Below are positions 1-8,707 of a stretch of DNA of 64,000 bases, piece after piece. Positions within the stretch are counted from its first letter, which is position 1, and every line of letters starts with the position of its first letter. Origin of the DNA: Limnohabitans sp. Rim8 (GTDB lineage: Bacteria; Pseudomonadota; Gammaproteobacteria; Burkholderiales; Burkholderiaceae_C); contig CAMDKK010000007.1 of the NCBI GenBank assembly GCA_945901045.1, forward strand, positions 33,288 through 97,287, in the 5' to 3' direction. Under the pieces are notes generated by a model. It searched no databases. It was given only the letters and a program-made list of their open reading frames with translations, and was not told the DNA's origin. The position numbers and the translations under genes are program-made.

Positions 1-485
1 GGCAACTGGCCAAAGGCAAAGACCCTATGCGCTTGGCAGCTTACGGTGCATTGGCAGGTTTGCCGGCATTTGCAGCCGTGATTTTTTCAGCACCACTGGA
101 TGCGGGATGGCTATTCAGGTTTGGCGCCTTGGGTATTGGTTTTGGCGGCGGCTTGTTTGCGGTAGGCACTTTGTTCACGGCCATGCGCTTAGAGGCGGCC
201 TTTGTAGGCTTGGCCTTAGGTGCTTGGGGCGCGGTGCAAGCTGCTTCTGCGGGTCTGGCCATGTTTTTGGGTGGTGCCTTGCGTGATGCGGTCAATACGC
301 TCACCTCACAAGGTTCCTTGGGCACGGGTTTGACTGATCCCTCGGTGGCGTACAGCATGGTCTACCACGTCGAAATGCTTTTGTTATTTGTAACCCTGAT
401 TGCTGTAGGACCCTTGGTCAAGAGCAGTACCTCTTTTTTACCCGCTGTTCCCCAAACTCTCGGCTTGACCGAGTCACGTATTTAG
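1..485 (+). CDS. lhaA: LhaA/PucC-family light-harvesting 1 assembly protein (C-terminal part)
   Basis: The reading frame is open from base 3, so this is the 3' end of a gene that starts before the window. The visible ~160 residues are hydrophobic, with four or so membrane segments and a conserved-looking end (GGALRD, then VYHVEM followed by LLFVTLIAVGPLV) typical of the PucC/LhaA branch of the major facilitator superfamily. LhaA helps assemble the LH1 antenna around the reaction centre. Its position directly before puhA is the standard order in purple bacteria, where bchM-lhaA-puhA-puhB-puhC is common. Identification rests on this context plus the family-like C-terminus; the N-terminus cannot be seen. 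Confidence 0.85.
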   Translation, partial: QLAKGKDPMRLAAYGALAGLPAFAAVIFSAPLDAGWLFRFGALGIGFGGGLFAVGTLFTAMRLEAAFVGLALGAWGAVQAASAGLAMFLGGALRDAVNTLTSQGSLGTGLTDPSVAYSMVYHVEMLLLFVTLIAVGPLVKSSTSFLPAVPQTLGLTESRI

Positions 486-506
486 TTATCACAAGGAGAA
501 ATCGTT

Positions 507-1268
507 ATGCAAACCGTAGGAAACATTACTGGCTATGTCGATCTAGCACAAATACTGTTGTATGTGTTTTGGATCTTTTTCGCTGGCCTCATTTATTATC
601 TTGTTCAAGAAGGTCATCGCGAGGGCTACCCCTTGGAGTCCAGTAGCAGTGGGCGCGCAGTGGTCAAGGGTTTTCCAATCCCTGAGCCTAAAACTTTTTT
701 GTTGGAAGGTGGAAAAAGTGTCACTGTCCCTGACCTGATGCGCAAAGAGCCTGCTTACAACGCTGTAGCCACCAGCCCCACTTCTGGTGCGCCTATCGAA
801 CCCAAGGGTGATGCCATGTTGGCAGCTGTAGGCCCAGGTGCTTACGCCAGCCGTGAAGATGTGCCAGAAATGACATCACATGGCAAGCCACTGATTCAGC
901 CACTTCGCGTGGTCAGTGATTACACGGTGGCCAAACAAGATGTGGACCCGCGTGGTCTGCCAGTGATGGCGGGGGACGGTAAACAAGGCGGTACTGTCAA
1001 AGACATTTGGATTGATTCGGCTGAGATGATGTTTCGTTACTTGGAAGTGGAAATTGCCGGTGGCCGAAGCGTTTTACTGCCCATGATGTTTTCCCGAATT
1101 CGCAGAAATCAAGTTGAAGTGCATTCAGTCTATGCGCGTCATTTTGCAGATGTACCTGCCCTTAAAAACCCTGACCAGATCACCAAATTGGAAGAGGAGA
1201 AGATCAGTGCTTATTACGGCGGCGGTACGTTTTACGCTGATCCAAAACGAAGCGAACCGCTGATCTGA
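507..1268 (+). CDS. puhA: Photosynthetic reaction centre H subunit
   Basis: 253 residues, the usual length for PuhA. There is one transmembrane helix at about residues 12-34 (ILLYVFWIFFAGLIYYLVQ), followed at once by the GYPLE stretch seen in H subunits and a soluble cytoplasmic PRC-barrel-like domain (the region with DIWIDSAEMMFRYLEVE). The H subunit caps the L/M core on the cytoplasmic side and shapes proton delivery to QB. The start is supported by a strong AAGGAG Shine-Dalgarno at 493-498. It lies 21 nt after lhaA and heads puhA-puhB-puhC. Confidence 0.97.
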   Translation: MQTVGNITGYVDLAQILLYVFWIFFAGLIYYLVQEGHREGYPLESSSSGRAVVKGFPIPEPKTFLLEGGKSVTVPDLMRKEPAYNAVATSPTSGAPIEPKGDAMLAAVGPGAYASREDVPEMTSHGKPLIQPLRVVSDYTVAKQDVDPRGLPVMAGDGKQGGTVKDIWIDSAEMMFRYLEVEIAGGRSVLLPMMFSRIRRNQVEVHSVYARHFADVPALKNPDQITKLEEEKISAYYGGGTFYADPKRSEPLI

Positions 1269-1322
1269 CATACAGGTTATTGTCAATTGAAGTTGAATTG
1301 AAAATGTGTTGAGGAAAAGAAA

Positions 1323-2003
1323 ATGGCGATCGAAAATCTAGGTCATGAACACGAGTTTGAACCGCAGTTTGGTCTTCCCGAACGTCTTCCAAGTGACGAA
1401 TTCATTGTCTGGCAGGGCGCACCCGATGTAGCAGCCTTGGCCTACTCAGCCTTTCACTTCAAAAAATTAGCGCTGTATTTCGCAGTCTTGATCGCAGCCT
1501 GTGCTTGGCCTGCTTTAGAGGAAGGTGCTGGCTTCACCGCTGTTTTGTTGGCGATTAAATGGATTGTGCCCTTGGCCATCATTGCCATGGCCACTGTCTG
1601 GATGTTGGCCTATTTCACAGTTCGCACAACGGTCTACACCATCACCAACAAACGTGTGGTGATGCGCTTGGGCATTGTATTGACAGTTTCGTTCAACCTG
1701 CCGCTGATGCAACTGGCTTCTGCCGATGTGCGTGTACTGCAAAACGGCTATGGCGATATTACCTTGGCCCTGAAAGGTGCTGACCGTATTGGTTGGGTGC
1801 ATTTGTGGCCCAGCGTGAGGCCGTGGCGAATTGCAAAGCCTGAGCCTACTTTGCGTGCAGTGCCTGATGTGCAAATGGTGGCTGCTAAATTGCGTGACGC
1901 ATGGACGCACAACACAGGCCTTGCTGCCAATGCGGTTGAAGTTACAGGCGCTTCTCCAAATGCGCGCCTTGAGGGTAGCTTCTTGCAAGTGAGTGCAACA
2001 TGA
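1323..2003 (+). CDS. puhB: Photosynthetic complex assembly protein PuhB
   Basis: 226 residues. Membrane segments lie near residues 47-63 and 73-100, followed by a bacterial PH-like region (TITNKRVVMRLG), which matches the PuhB family. PuhB is known to be needed for reaction centre assembly and affects LH1 in Rhodobacter. GAGG lies shortly before the start. The gene overlaps the next start by an ATGA junction, suggesting translational coupling with puhC. The 54-nt gap from puhA is AT-rich and holds a TGTCAATTGA sequence at 1281 that resembles half of a PpsR site, which alone is not convincing. Confidence 0.93.
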   Translation: MAIENLGHEHEFEPQFGLPERLPSDEFIVWQGAPDVAALAYSAFHFKKLALYFAVLIAACAWPALEEGAGFTAVLLAIKWIVPLAIIAMATVWMLAYFTVRTTVYTITNKRVVMRLGIVLTVSFNLPLMQLASADVRVLQNGYGDITLALKGADRIGWVHLWPSVRPWRIAKPEPTLRAVPDVQMVAAKLRDAWTHNTGLAANAVEVTGASPNARLEGSFLQVSAT

Positions 2004-2479
2004 CCCAAGCTCAAATTGCTCAGTCTTCTCAAGCCCGCGTGCCACTGGCACCTGACAGCTTCCCACGTTGGATACTGTATTTCTCCGCTGGCATCATTGC
2101 GTTTTCACTGATCTCTGTAGGCCTGATTCGCATCACAGGGAATGGTCCAGACCAACGGGCAGCCGCCCCCACAGTGCAACGTTCACTTGTTTTCCAAGAT
2201 CAAAAAGATGGTGGCGTCCGAGTAGAAGATGGCCTGACGGGTGAAACCTTGACGGTATTGCACGGAGAGCAAGGCTTTGTTCGCGGGTCTCTGCGAGCTT
2301 TGATGCGAGAGAGGTATTCACGGGGTATTGGTTCTGCAGCACCATTTGATTTGATTGCCCGTGTGGATGGCCGTGTCACTTTGTTTGATCCCAGTACAGG
2401 CCAAAGGGTGGACTTGGAGTCTTTTGGCCCTACAAATACAGCTGAATTTTCAAGGTTTTTAGCCATGCGACCTGAATAA
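2000..2479 (+). CDS. puhC: Photosynthetic complex assembly protein PuhC
   Basis: 159 residues with a single N-terminal transmembrane helix (about residues 26-46, ILYFSAGIIAFSLISVGLIRI-like) and a periplasmic domain carrying the GFVRG...LMRERYSRG and FDPSTGQRVDLESFGPTN stretches typical of PuhC. PuhC takes part in LH1-reaction centre core assembly. It overlaps puhB by four bases (ATGA) and is followed by a 45-nt gap before acsF. Confidence 0.93.
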   Translation: MTQAQIAQSSQARVPLAPDSFPRWILYFSAGIIAFSLISVGLIRITGNGPDQRAAAPTVQRSLVFQDQKDGGVRVEDGLTGETLTVLHGEQGFVRGSLRALMRERYSRGIGSAAPFDLIARVDGRVTLFDPSTGQRVDLESFGPTNTAEFSRFLAMRPE

Positions 2480-2524
2480 ATAACAGTAACGTGTATTATT
2501 TTAAAAAATTCTGAGTAAGCTTTT

Positions 2525-3601
2525 ATGCAACCCACCTCAACCATTGACAGTGCTGAAAAAGCATCCCAAAAAGCAGTCGAGAGCACCATGCTCAGTCCCC
2601 GCTTTTACACCACAGATTTTGCGGCTATGGACAAGCTGGACATGTCCCCCATGCGAGCCGAGTGGGACAAAATGATGGCGGAATACGAGGGTGACAATAA
2701 CCACGACCATTTCCAGCGTGACGCAGAATTTACCAAGGAAGTTGCCGAAAGATTTTCTCAAGTCAGCCCTGAAATGCGCCAAGAGTTTTTAGACTTTTTA
2801 ATTTCTTCGCTCACCTCTGAGTTCTCGGGTTGTATTTTGTACAACGAAATTTTCAGAAACGTTGAAAATCCCGATATCAAGCAATTGATGCGTTACATGG
2901 CACGCGATGAATCGCGCCACGCCAGTTTCATCAATCAGTCTCTTAAAGACTTTGGTCTGGGCATTGACTTGGGGGATTTAAAGCGCACCAAGGCCTACAC
3001 TTATTTCAAGCCCAAATACATTTTCTACGCCACTTACTTGTCCGAAAAAATTGGCTATGCCCGTTACATCACCATTTACCGTCAATTGGAAAAAAACCCA
3101 GACAAGCGCTTTCATCCTATTTTTCGTTGGTTTGAGCGCTGGTGTAACGACGAGTTTCGCCACGGCGAATCATTTGCATTGATCATGCGCGCCAATCCGC
3201 ATTTGCTGCGCGGTGGTAATGTTTTCTGGATTCGGTTTTTCTTGTTGGCCGTTTACGCCACCATGTACGTGCGTGACCACACGCGCCCCATGCTGCACCA
3301 GGAGATGGGTTTGGAGTCGTCCACCTACGACTACGAGGTGTTTCGCATTACCAATGAAATCACCAAACAGGTTTTTCCGGTCAGCTTGGACATTGACAAC
3401 CCTGTTTTCAGGGACGGCTTGGCGCACTTGTTCCATGTGCAAACTCAAATGACTGCCGCCAAAGCCCGTGGTGGCTTGGTGGGCAACCTGCAGCGTGTGC
3501 GTTGGGCTATTTCAGGTGGCCTCACTTTCCTTCGCTTGTACTTTTTACCGGTCAAGCACCACGCGCTGCCAGTTGATGTTCGCATGGTGCCTGCTTGGTA
3601 A
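2525..3601 (+). CDS. acsF: Oxygen-dependent Mg-protoporphyrin IX monomethyl ester cyclase
   Basis: 358 residues, full length for AcsF. This membrane-associated diiron enzyme forms the isocyclic ring E of (bacterio)chlorophyll, using O2 to make divinyl protochlorophyllide. The ligand-type motifs are visible: [17 protein letters not shown] and [11 protein letters not shown] (E/ExxH type). The O2-independent counterpart bchE is not in this window, so the enzymes seen here point to pigment synthesis under aerobic conditions. It lies between puhC and puhE, the usual place in proteobacterial clusters. Confidence 0.97.
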   Translation: MQPTSTIDSAEKASQKAVESTMLSPRFYTTDFAAMDKLDMSPMRAEWDKMMAEYEGDNNHDHFQRDAEFTKEVAERFSQVSPEMRQEFLDFLISSLTSEFSGCILYNEIFRNVENPDIKQLMRYMARDESRHASFINQSLKDFGLGIDLGDLKRTKAYTYFKPKYIFYATYLSEKIGYARYITIYRQLEKNPDKRFHPIFRWFERWCNDEFRHGESFALIMRANPHLLRGGNVFWIRFFLLAVYATMYVRDHTRPMLHQEMGLESSTYDYEVFRITNEITKQVFPVSLDIDNPVFRDGLAHLFHVQTQMTAAKARGGLVGNLQRVRWAISGGLTFLRLYFLPVKHHALPVDVRMVPAW

Positions 3602-3632
3602 TTTTGCGACCCACTTAAACTTAAAGCCTAGA

Positions 3633-4481
3633 ATGACCGGCACCTTTGTTGCGTTGGGATTTGCGATTTTTATCTGGTGGTTCAGCACCGGTATCGTGAT
3701 TCTTTTAAATCGCATGTCGCGCACGGCAGTTACCATGAGTTTGGTTACTTCCTCTTTGCTGGGACTTGGTGCCTTGGTAGGTTTATCCCATACAGCGCAG
3801 CAAACGGGCGTCTTGGGCGCTTATTGCGCTTTCACATGTGCCTTGTTGGCTTGGGGTTGGAATGAGTTGAGTTTTCTCACGGGGTGGATCACAGGCCCTC
3901 AAAAAACAGCCATCTTGAAAAGCACAACAGGGATGCCGAGATTTGTGGCGTCCTTTAATGCTGTGCTTTGGCACGAGTTGGCGATTCTCATGGTGGGCTT
4001 GACGATAGTGGCCATCACTTGGGATGCCCCAAATCAAGTGGGCACCGGCACGTATTTGGTCTTGTGGATCATGCGCACCAGTGCCAAATTGAATTTGTTT
4101 TTTGGCGTCCGCAATTTGAGTGAAGAATTCTTGCCTGCCCACTTAGCCTATTTGGAAAGCTTCTTCAAGCGCCGGCGTATGAATGCATTTTTTCCATTTG
4201 CTGTGGCCTCAGCCAGTGCCTGTTTGTGGTTGTTGGTGGATTTCGCCAACCAACCCATGACAACACCTGCGCAGACTGTGGGAACGGTCTTGGTGGGCAC
4301 CATTTTGGCTTTGGCCATTGTCGAACACCTGATGTTGGTACTGCCCTTAGACACCACTGCCTTGTGGCGCTGGGCCATTCGCAAGCATCAATCAGAAAAG
4401 CCTGCAGCCTACGAGGGCCATGTGGCTCCGGTTTTGCCTGCCCACTTGGACTCCCATGACAAATCTCTACAAGTCAATTAA
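3633..4481 (+). CDS. puhE: Photosynthetic complex assembly protein 2 (PuhE)
   Basis: 282 residues from the ATG at 3633; the open frame extends upstream into acsF, but that part encodes no plausible protein. The protein is polytopic, with about six to seven hydrophobic segments, and contains WNELSFLTGWITGP and the tail-like stretch FFGVRNLSEEFLP typical of PuhE. In Rhodobacter PuhE modulates bacteriochlorophyll synthesis. It follows acsF by 31 nt, and its 3' end overlaps the proposed crtI start by 26 nt. Confidence 0.92.
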   Translation: MTGTFVALGFAIFIWWFSTGIVILLNRMSRTAVTMSLVTSSLLGLGALVGLSHTAQQTGVLGAYCAFTCALLAWGWNELSFLTGWITGPQKTAILKSTTGMPRFVASFNAVLWHELAILMVGLTIVAITWDAPNQVGTGTYLVLWIMRTSAKLNLFFGVRNLSEEFLPAHLAYLESFFKRRRMNAFFPFAVASASACLWLLVDFANQPMTTPAQTVGTVLVGTILALAIVEHLMLVLPLDTTALWRWAIRKHQSEKPAAYEGHVAPVLPAHLDSHDKSLQVN

Positions 4482-6039
4482 CACAGACGGTGGATCGGGA
4501 GGCGGGGGAAGCGCTCAAAACCACCGCACGGGTTCAGCCTCTGAACTCGGTGATCGTGCGCCAACCGCCATTGTGATTGGCACTGGCTTTGGTGGCTTGG
4601 CCGCAGCCATTCGTTTGAGCGTGAAAGGTTATCGCGTTCAAATGCTGGAAAAACTCGACGCGCCAGGTGGCCGTGCGTATGTGCACAAGCAAGATGGTTT
4701 TACCTTCGATGCAGGCCCCACCATCATCACCTTGCCGCACCTTATTGCTGAGCTTTTCACACTGTGTGGCAGAGAGATGAAAGACCATGTCGACTTGCGC
4801 TTGATGTCGCCTTTCTACCGCATTCGGTTTGACGATGGCTCGCACTTTGACTACAGCAACAACGATGCGCAAATGCTCGAGCAAATTGCAAAATTCAGTC
4901 CTGAAGATGTGCAAGGTTTTAAGAACCTGATGGTGGCCTCAGAGAAATGTTTTCAGCTGGGCTTTGTAGAACTGGGCATGGTGCCCTTTGAGACGATTGG
5001 CGATGTGTTAAAGGCCATGCCCAATTTGGTCCGTATGCAAGCTTGGCGCTCTATTTACAGTTTGGTGGCACAGCACATCAAGCACCCAAAATTGCGCATC
5101 GTCATGAGCTTTCACCCCTTGCTCATTGGTGGCAATCCTTATTCTGTCACATGCATTTATTCCCTCATCCATTCATTGGAGCGTCGCTGGGGTGTTCACT
5201 CGGCAATGGGTGGCACCGGTGCCATTGTGTGTGAACTGGTGAAATTGCTGGACGAACGGCAAGTGCCCATTCGGTACAACGCACCCGTCACACGCATTCG
5301 GGTGGAGAATGGCCGAGCCAAAGGCGTCGAGCTCGCCAATGGTGAATACTTGCCTGCCGACATTGTGGTGAGCAACGGCGACGCATCTTGGACTTACCGC
5401 CACCTTATTGAGCCCCAGCACCGCAAGCATTGGACCGATAAGCGCATTGCCAAAGGCAAGTATTCATCGGGGTTATTCGTTTGGTACTTTGGTACCAATC
5501 GGAAGTACGAAGATGTGCCGCACCATATGATGGTCTTAGGTCCACGCTACAAAGGCTTGTTGCAAGATATTTTCAAAAATCACAAACTATCTAAAGATTT
5601 CAGTTTGTATTTGTACCGCCCAACCGCCACCGATCCCTCTTTGGCACCTGAGGGCTGCGACAGTTTTTATGCACTTTCTGTGGTGCCCAACCTGAGCAGC
5701 GAAACCGATTGGCCGGCCATCACCGAGCAGTACCGCGATGCCATTGCCACGGTTTTGCAAGAAAGTGTTCTTCCTGATTTGAAACAGCACGTGGTCTCTT
5801 CCAAAATCACCACGCCGCAAGATTTCCAAGACCGCCTATGGTCTTACAAGGGAGCAGGTTTTGGTCTTGAGCCCATCTTGGTTCAAAGTGCATGGTTCAG
5901 GCCGCACAACAGATGCCAAGATGTGGATGGTTTATTCATGGTGGGTGCCAGTAGCCAGCCAGGCGCTGGCGTGCCCAGTGTCTTGATGTCCGCAAAAATG
6001 CTTGAACAGGTGGTCCCCGATGTCAAATCCTTTGTCTGA
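4456..6039 (+). CDS. crtI: Phytoene desaturase (CrtI type)
   Basis: 527 residues from the ATG at 4456. The N-terminus holds a Gly/Ser-rich lead, then a dinucleotide-binding GTGFGGLAAAIRL motif near residue 40 and the PGGRAY and GFTFDAGPTIIT motifs of bacterial phytoene desaturases. The end has GLFMVGASSQPGAGVPSVL, the usual C-terminal FAD signature. The enzyme desaturates phytoene towards neurosporene or lycopene at the membrane. The start inside puhE (26-nt overlap) is the first ATG that gives the whole FAD domain; a later start would also keep the motif. Pairing with crtB directly downstream favours CrtI over the related CrtD. Confidence 0.92.
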   Translation: MTNLYKSINTDGGSGGGGSAQNHRTGSASELGDRAPTAIVIGTGFGGLAAAIRLSVKGYRVQMLEKLDAPGGRAYVHKQDGFTFDAGPTIITLPHLIAELFTLCGREMKDHVDLRLMSPFYRIRFDDGSHFDYSNNDAQMLEQIAKFSPEDVQGFKNLMVASEKCFQLGFVELGMVPFETIGDVLKAMPNLVRMQAWRSIYSLVAQHIKHPKLRIVMSFHPLLIGGNPYSVTCIYSLIHSLERRWGVHSAMGGTGAIVCELVKLLDERQVPIRYNAPVTRIRVENGRAKGVELANGEYLPADIVVSNGDASWTYRHLIEPQHRKHWTDKRIAKGKYSSGLFVWYFGTNRKYEDVPHHMMVLGPRYKGLLQDIFKNHKLSKDFSLYLYRPTATDPSLAPEGCDSFYALSVVPNLSSETDWPAITEQYRDAIATVLQESVLPDLKQHVVSSKITTPQDFQDRLWSYKGAGFGLEPILVQSAWFRPHNRCQDVDGLFMVGASSQPGAGVPSVLMSAKMLEQVVPDVKSFV

Positions 6040-7099
6040 TCCAGGCTTGAATTCACCGCCCGTGTCCTTGCCTTACGACTTAGAGGCTTGCACCGAACTC
6101 ATGCGCGGGGGTTCAAAATCTTTTTTTGCCGCCTCCAGATTGCTACCGACTCGTTTGCGTCCTCCCGCTATCGCCCTGTATGCTTTTTGCCGCTTGGCAG
6201 ACGACGCCATTGACGAAGGCGATGACCCGGTTTTGGCCATGGCCGATTTAAAGTCGCGCTTAGCTGCTATCTATGCAGGGCGTCCTGGTGCCGAAGACGC
6301 TGACCGCGCGCTGACCATTGTGGTTCATCGCTATGGCATTCCCTGCGGCTTGCTTGAGGCCTTGCTGGATGGTTTCTTGTGGGATTCCCAAGGCCGCCGC
6401 TACGAAACCTTGGCCGATGTGGAGGCCTATGGTGCCAGAGTTGCTGGCACCGTGGGTGCCATGATGTCCATCATCATGGGCGCGAGCACAGACACCGCCA
6501 TAGCACGCGCAAGCGAGCTGGGGGTCGCGATGCAACTGACCAACATCGCCAGAGACATTGGGGACGACGCGCGTATGGGGCGCTTGTACATTCCCCGGGC
6601 TTGGTTCCGTGAAATCGGCATGGATGCAGATGCCTGGTTGGCCGATCCGATTTTTGATTCGCGCATTGCGGGTTTCACGCAACGTTTGTTGTTGCGTGCA
6701 GACGCGCTTTACCGCAGGGGCGAATTTGGTTTGGCTGAGCTGCCTTGGGACTGTCGGCCTGCTATTCAAGCCGCTCGCTTGGTTTATGCGGAAATCGGTA
6801 AACAATTAGAGCGAGAAGGTCTCAATTCTGTTGGCCACCGCACGGTGGTTTCAACAGCGCGCAAACTGGCCCTGATTGCCCGTGCTACTGCAGTCGCGGT
6901 CAAGGCGCCTGCAATACCTGCAGTCCCCTTGAGTCCTGTGCCTGCTATTCATTATTTGGTCGATATCGTCAGCAGTGAGCGACATCCCTTGGTCCAGCAA
7001 CTGCCCTGGACGGTTCCTTCGCGAAGTTTCGATGAGCGCGTGGAATGGATGGTAGATTTATTCGGTCGTTTGGAGCAACGCGAAAGAATCAACCGTTAA
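6020..7099 (+). CDS. crtB: Phytoene synthase
   Basis: 359 residues from the ATG at 6020, which overlaps the end of crtI by 20 nt. Both Asp-rich prenyl diphosphate-binding motifs are present: FCRLADDAIDEGDD near the start and TNIARDIGDDARMGRLYIP in the middle. CrtB condenses two geranylgeranyl diphosphates into phytoene, the first committed step of carotenoid synthesis. Overlap and order indicate co-expression with crtI. A second in-frame ATG at 6002 would add six residues and is less likely. Confidence 0.95.
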   Translation: MSNPLSDPGLNSPPVSLPYDLEACTELMRGGSKSFFAASRLLPTRLRPPAIALYAFCRLADDAIDEGDDPVLAMADLKSRLAAIYAGRPGAEDADRALTIVVHRYGIPCGLLEALLDGFLWDSQGRRYETLADVEAYGARVAGTVGAMMSIIMGASTDTAIARASELGVAMQLTNIARDIGDDARMGRLYIPRAWFREIGMDADAWLADPIFDSRIAGFTQRLLLRADALYRRGEFGLAELPWDCRPAIQAARLVYAEIGKQLEREGLNSVGHRTVVSTARKLALIARATAVAVKAPAIPAVPLSPVPAIHYLVDIVSSERHPLVQQLPWTVPSRSFDERVEWMVDLFGRLEQRERINR

Positions 7100-7107
7100 C
7101 CATCGTG

Positions 7108-7296
7108 ATGTTGAAAATTATCGAGGTTGTGGTTTTGATCGTCGCTGGAATTTGCTTTGTGAGCTGGCAGTTTCGCGATCTGAGGCGTGCCCGTGAGATC
7201 ACACGCAAGCAGCGCGAGGCAGAACAATCAGAATCCATGAAGAGCAGCCTAGGGCCTTCTGACACCTTTGTGAAAAGAGGTCCGCATGGGGGCTAA
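7108..7296 (+). CDS. Small single-span membrane protein of unknown function
   Basis: 62 residues from the ATG at 7108, just after the crtB stop. One N-terminal transmembrane helix (IIEVVVLIVAGICFVSWQF) is followed by a basic, polar tail rich in Arg, Lys, Glu and Gln. It overlaps the next gene by 11 nt, which argues that it is translated as part of the crtI-crtB run. I do not recognise a family. The topology would suit a small membrane-anchored partner, but no function can be assigned. Confidence 0.6.
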   Translation: MLKIIEVVVLIVAGICFVSWQFRDLRRAREITRKQREAEQSESMKSSLGPSDTFVKRGPHGG

Positions 7297-7738
7297 CCTG
7301 AAAATAATTCACTTGGTCTGCGCTTGTTTATTTTTAGGCAATGTGATTGTCAGCGGCATATGGGCATTGTTGGCCGAGCGAACGGGCAACCACGCCATCA
7401 TTCAATTCAGCAATCGCATGGTGCTGATCACCGACGGGCTTTTTACCTTGCTTGGATCAATCGGGATCGTTTGGACAGGTCATGGCTTGGCTGAAAACAT
7501 CGGAGGTGCTGAAGGGCATCCATGGATTCAATGGTCCTATGCTTTGCTCAGTTTTTCAGGTTTGATTTGGTTGTTCATCTTGGTGCCCATCCAGCTCAAG
7601 CAGCGTGCCTTGCTGCAAAACACCGACAAGGTCTGCGAAGACTATTGGCGGCTGTCCCGGATCTGGCAAATTGCGGGCGCAATCGCCACGGTGCTACCCT
7701 TGCCCATTGTGTATTTCATGGTCACCAAGACCCTGTGA
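7286..7738 (+). CDS. DUF2269-like integral membrane protein
   Basis: 150 residues with four predicted membrane helices and the pattern KIIHLVCACLFLGNVIVSGIW near the start, which resembles the DUF2269 family of predicted membrane proteins (recognised from memory). No catalytic function is known for the family. It overlaps the upstream small membrane gene by 11 nt and is followed 13 nt later by the SDR gene, so these three genes form an extension of the carotenoid operon. Confidence 0.75.
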   Translation: MGANLKIIHLVCACLFLGNVIVSGIWALLAERTGNHAIIQFSNRMVLITDGLFTLLGSIGIVWTGHGLAENIGGAEGHPWIQWSYALLSFSGLIWLFILVPIQLKQRALLQNTDKVCEDYWRLSRIWQIAGAIATVLPLPIVYFMVTKTL

Positions 7739-7751
7739 GTCAGGTCCTTTG

Positions 7752-8696
7752 ATGACGGGCGAATCTCTTCGTAAATCGAACACCTTGCCGCTCAAAGGGC
7801 TTGTTGTTTTGATCACGGGCGCTGCTTCTGGTATCGGCGCCGCAACAGCCATCGAAGTTGTGAGCCATGGCGGCATCCCTGTTCTGGTCGATTGCGACGC
7901 AGAACCGCTGGCCCTGATGGCTCAGCGTTGCGGTCAAGACACCCTGCATTTTGTTGCGGACGTCACAGAACTGACGGCGATGCTTGACGTGGTTGCGCGA
8001 ACGCTGTCTGTGTATCACCGCATTGATGTGGTTTTTGCGAATGCGGGCGTGGCAGCTTTTGGGCCTGTGGCCTATGTGGACCCGCAAGCGTGGCAACGCT
8101 GTGTGGAGGTGAATATCTTCGGCGTTTTCAACACGGTTCGATCTGCGCTTCCCGCTTTGAAAGAGCAGCGTGGTTATGTCTTGATTAATTCTTCTGTTTC
8201 CTCCTTTGCCCATCCCCCCGCGATGTCTGCCTATGCGGCCAGCAAGTCTGCAGTGGAAGCCATGGGCAATGTGCTTCGCATTGAACTCGCGGCCCACGGG
8301 GTCGGAGTCGGTGTGATGTATGCAGGTTGGGTCAGCACACCGCTTGTGACAGAGGGTGCGCTGCATCCTGGCTTTGTTCGACTGCGTGCCACCATGCCAG
8401 CAATTTTGAACAGGGAAATTTCTGCGCAAGAAACGGCACGAGCCATTGTTCACGCAATGATTCAACGCAAACGCAGGATTTTCTTGCCCAGTTGGTTGCG
8501 AATTTTGTTTGGTCTGAGGGCCTTGCTGCACTTGCCATTTGCTGAGCGCGAACTGGTCAAAGCAGCGCCTGAAATTGAGAAGTCTTACCTCGAGGGTTTG
8601 GCATCAGAAGGCGCCTTGGCATCCAGCTTTGGTCCCAGAGAGCGCGAAAGGACATTGGCTCGCGCTCGACAAAAAAATGAGGACAGTGTCTTGTAA
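7752..8696 (+). CDS. Short-chain dehydrogenase/reductase in the photosynthesis cluster
   Basis: 314 residues from the ATG at 7752. It has the classical SDR layout: cofactor motif TGAASGIG near residue 22, NAG (ANAGVAAFG) and catalytic YAASK (SAYAASKSAVEA). The last ~70 residues form a long tail with a hydrophobic patch (SWLRILFGLRALLHLPF), suggesting membrane attachment. Substrate is unknown; it could act on a pigment, an isoprenoid or a lipid. It converges with bchD, with only 11 nt between the two stops. Confidence 0.8.
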   Translation: MTGESLRKSNTLPLKGLVVLITGAASGIGAATAIEVVSHGGIPVLVDCDAEPLALMAQRCGQDTLHFVADVTELTAMLDVVARTLSVYHRIDVVFANAGVAAFGPVAYVDPQAWQRCVEVNIFGVFNTVRSALPALKEQRGYVLINSSVSSFAHPPAMSAYAASKSAVEAMGNVLRIELAAHGVGVGVMYAGWVSTPLVTEGALHPGFVRLRATMPAILNREISAQETARAIVHAMIQRKRRIFLPSWLRILFGLRALLHLPFAERELVKAAPEIEKSYLEGLASEGALASSFGPRERERTLARARQKNEDSVL

Positions 8697-8707
8697 TTTT
8701 GAATCGA

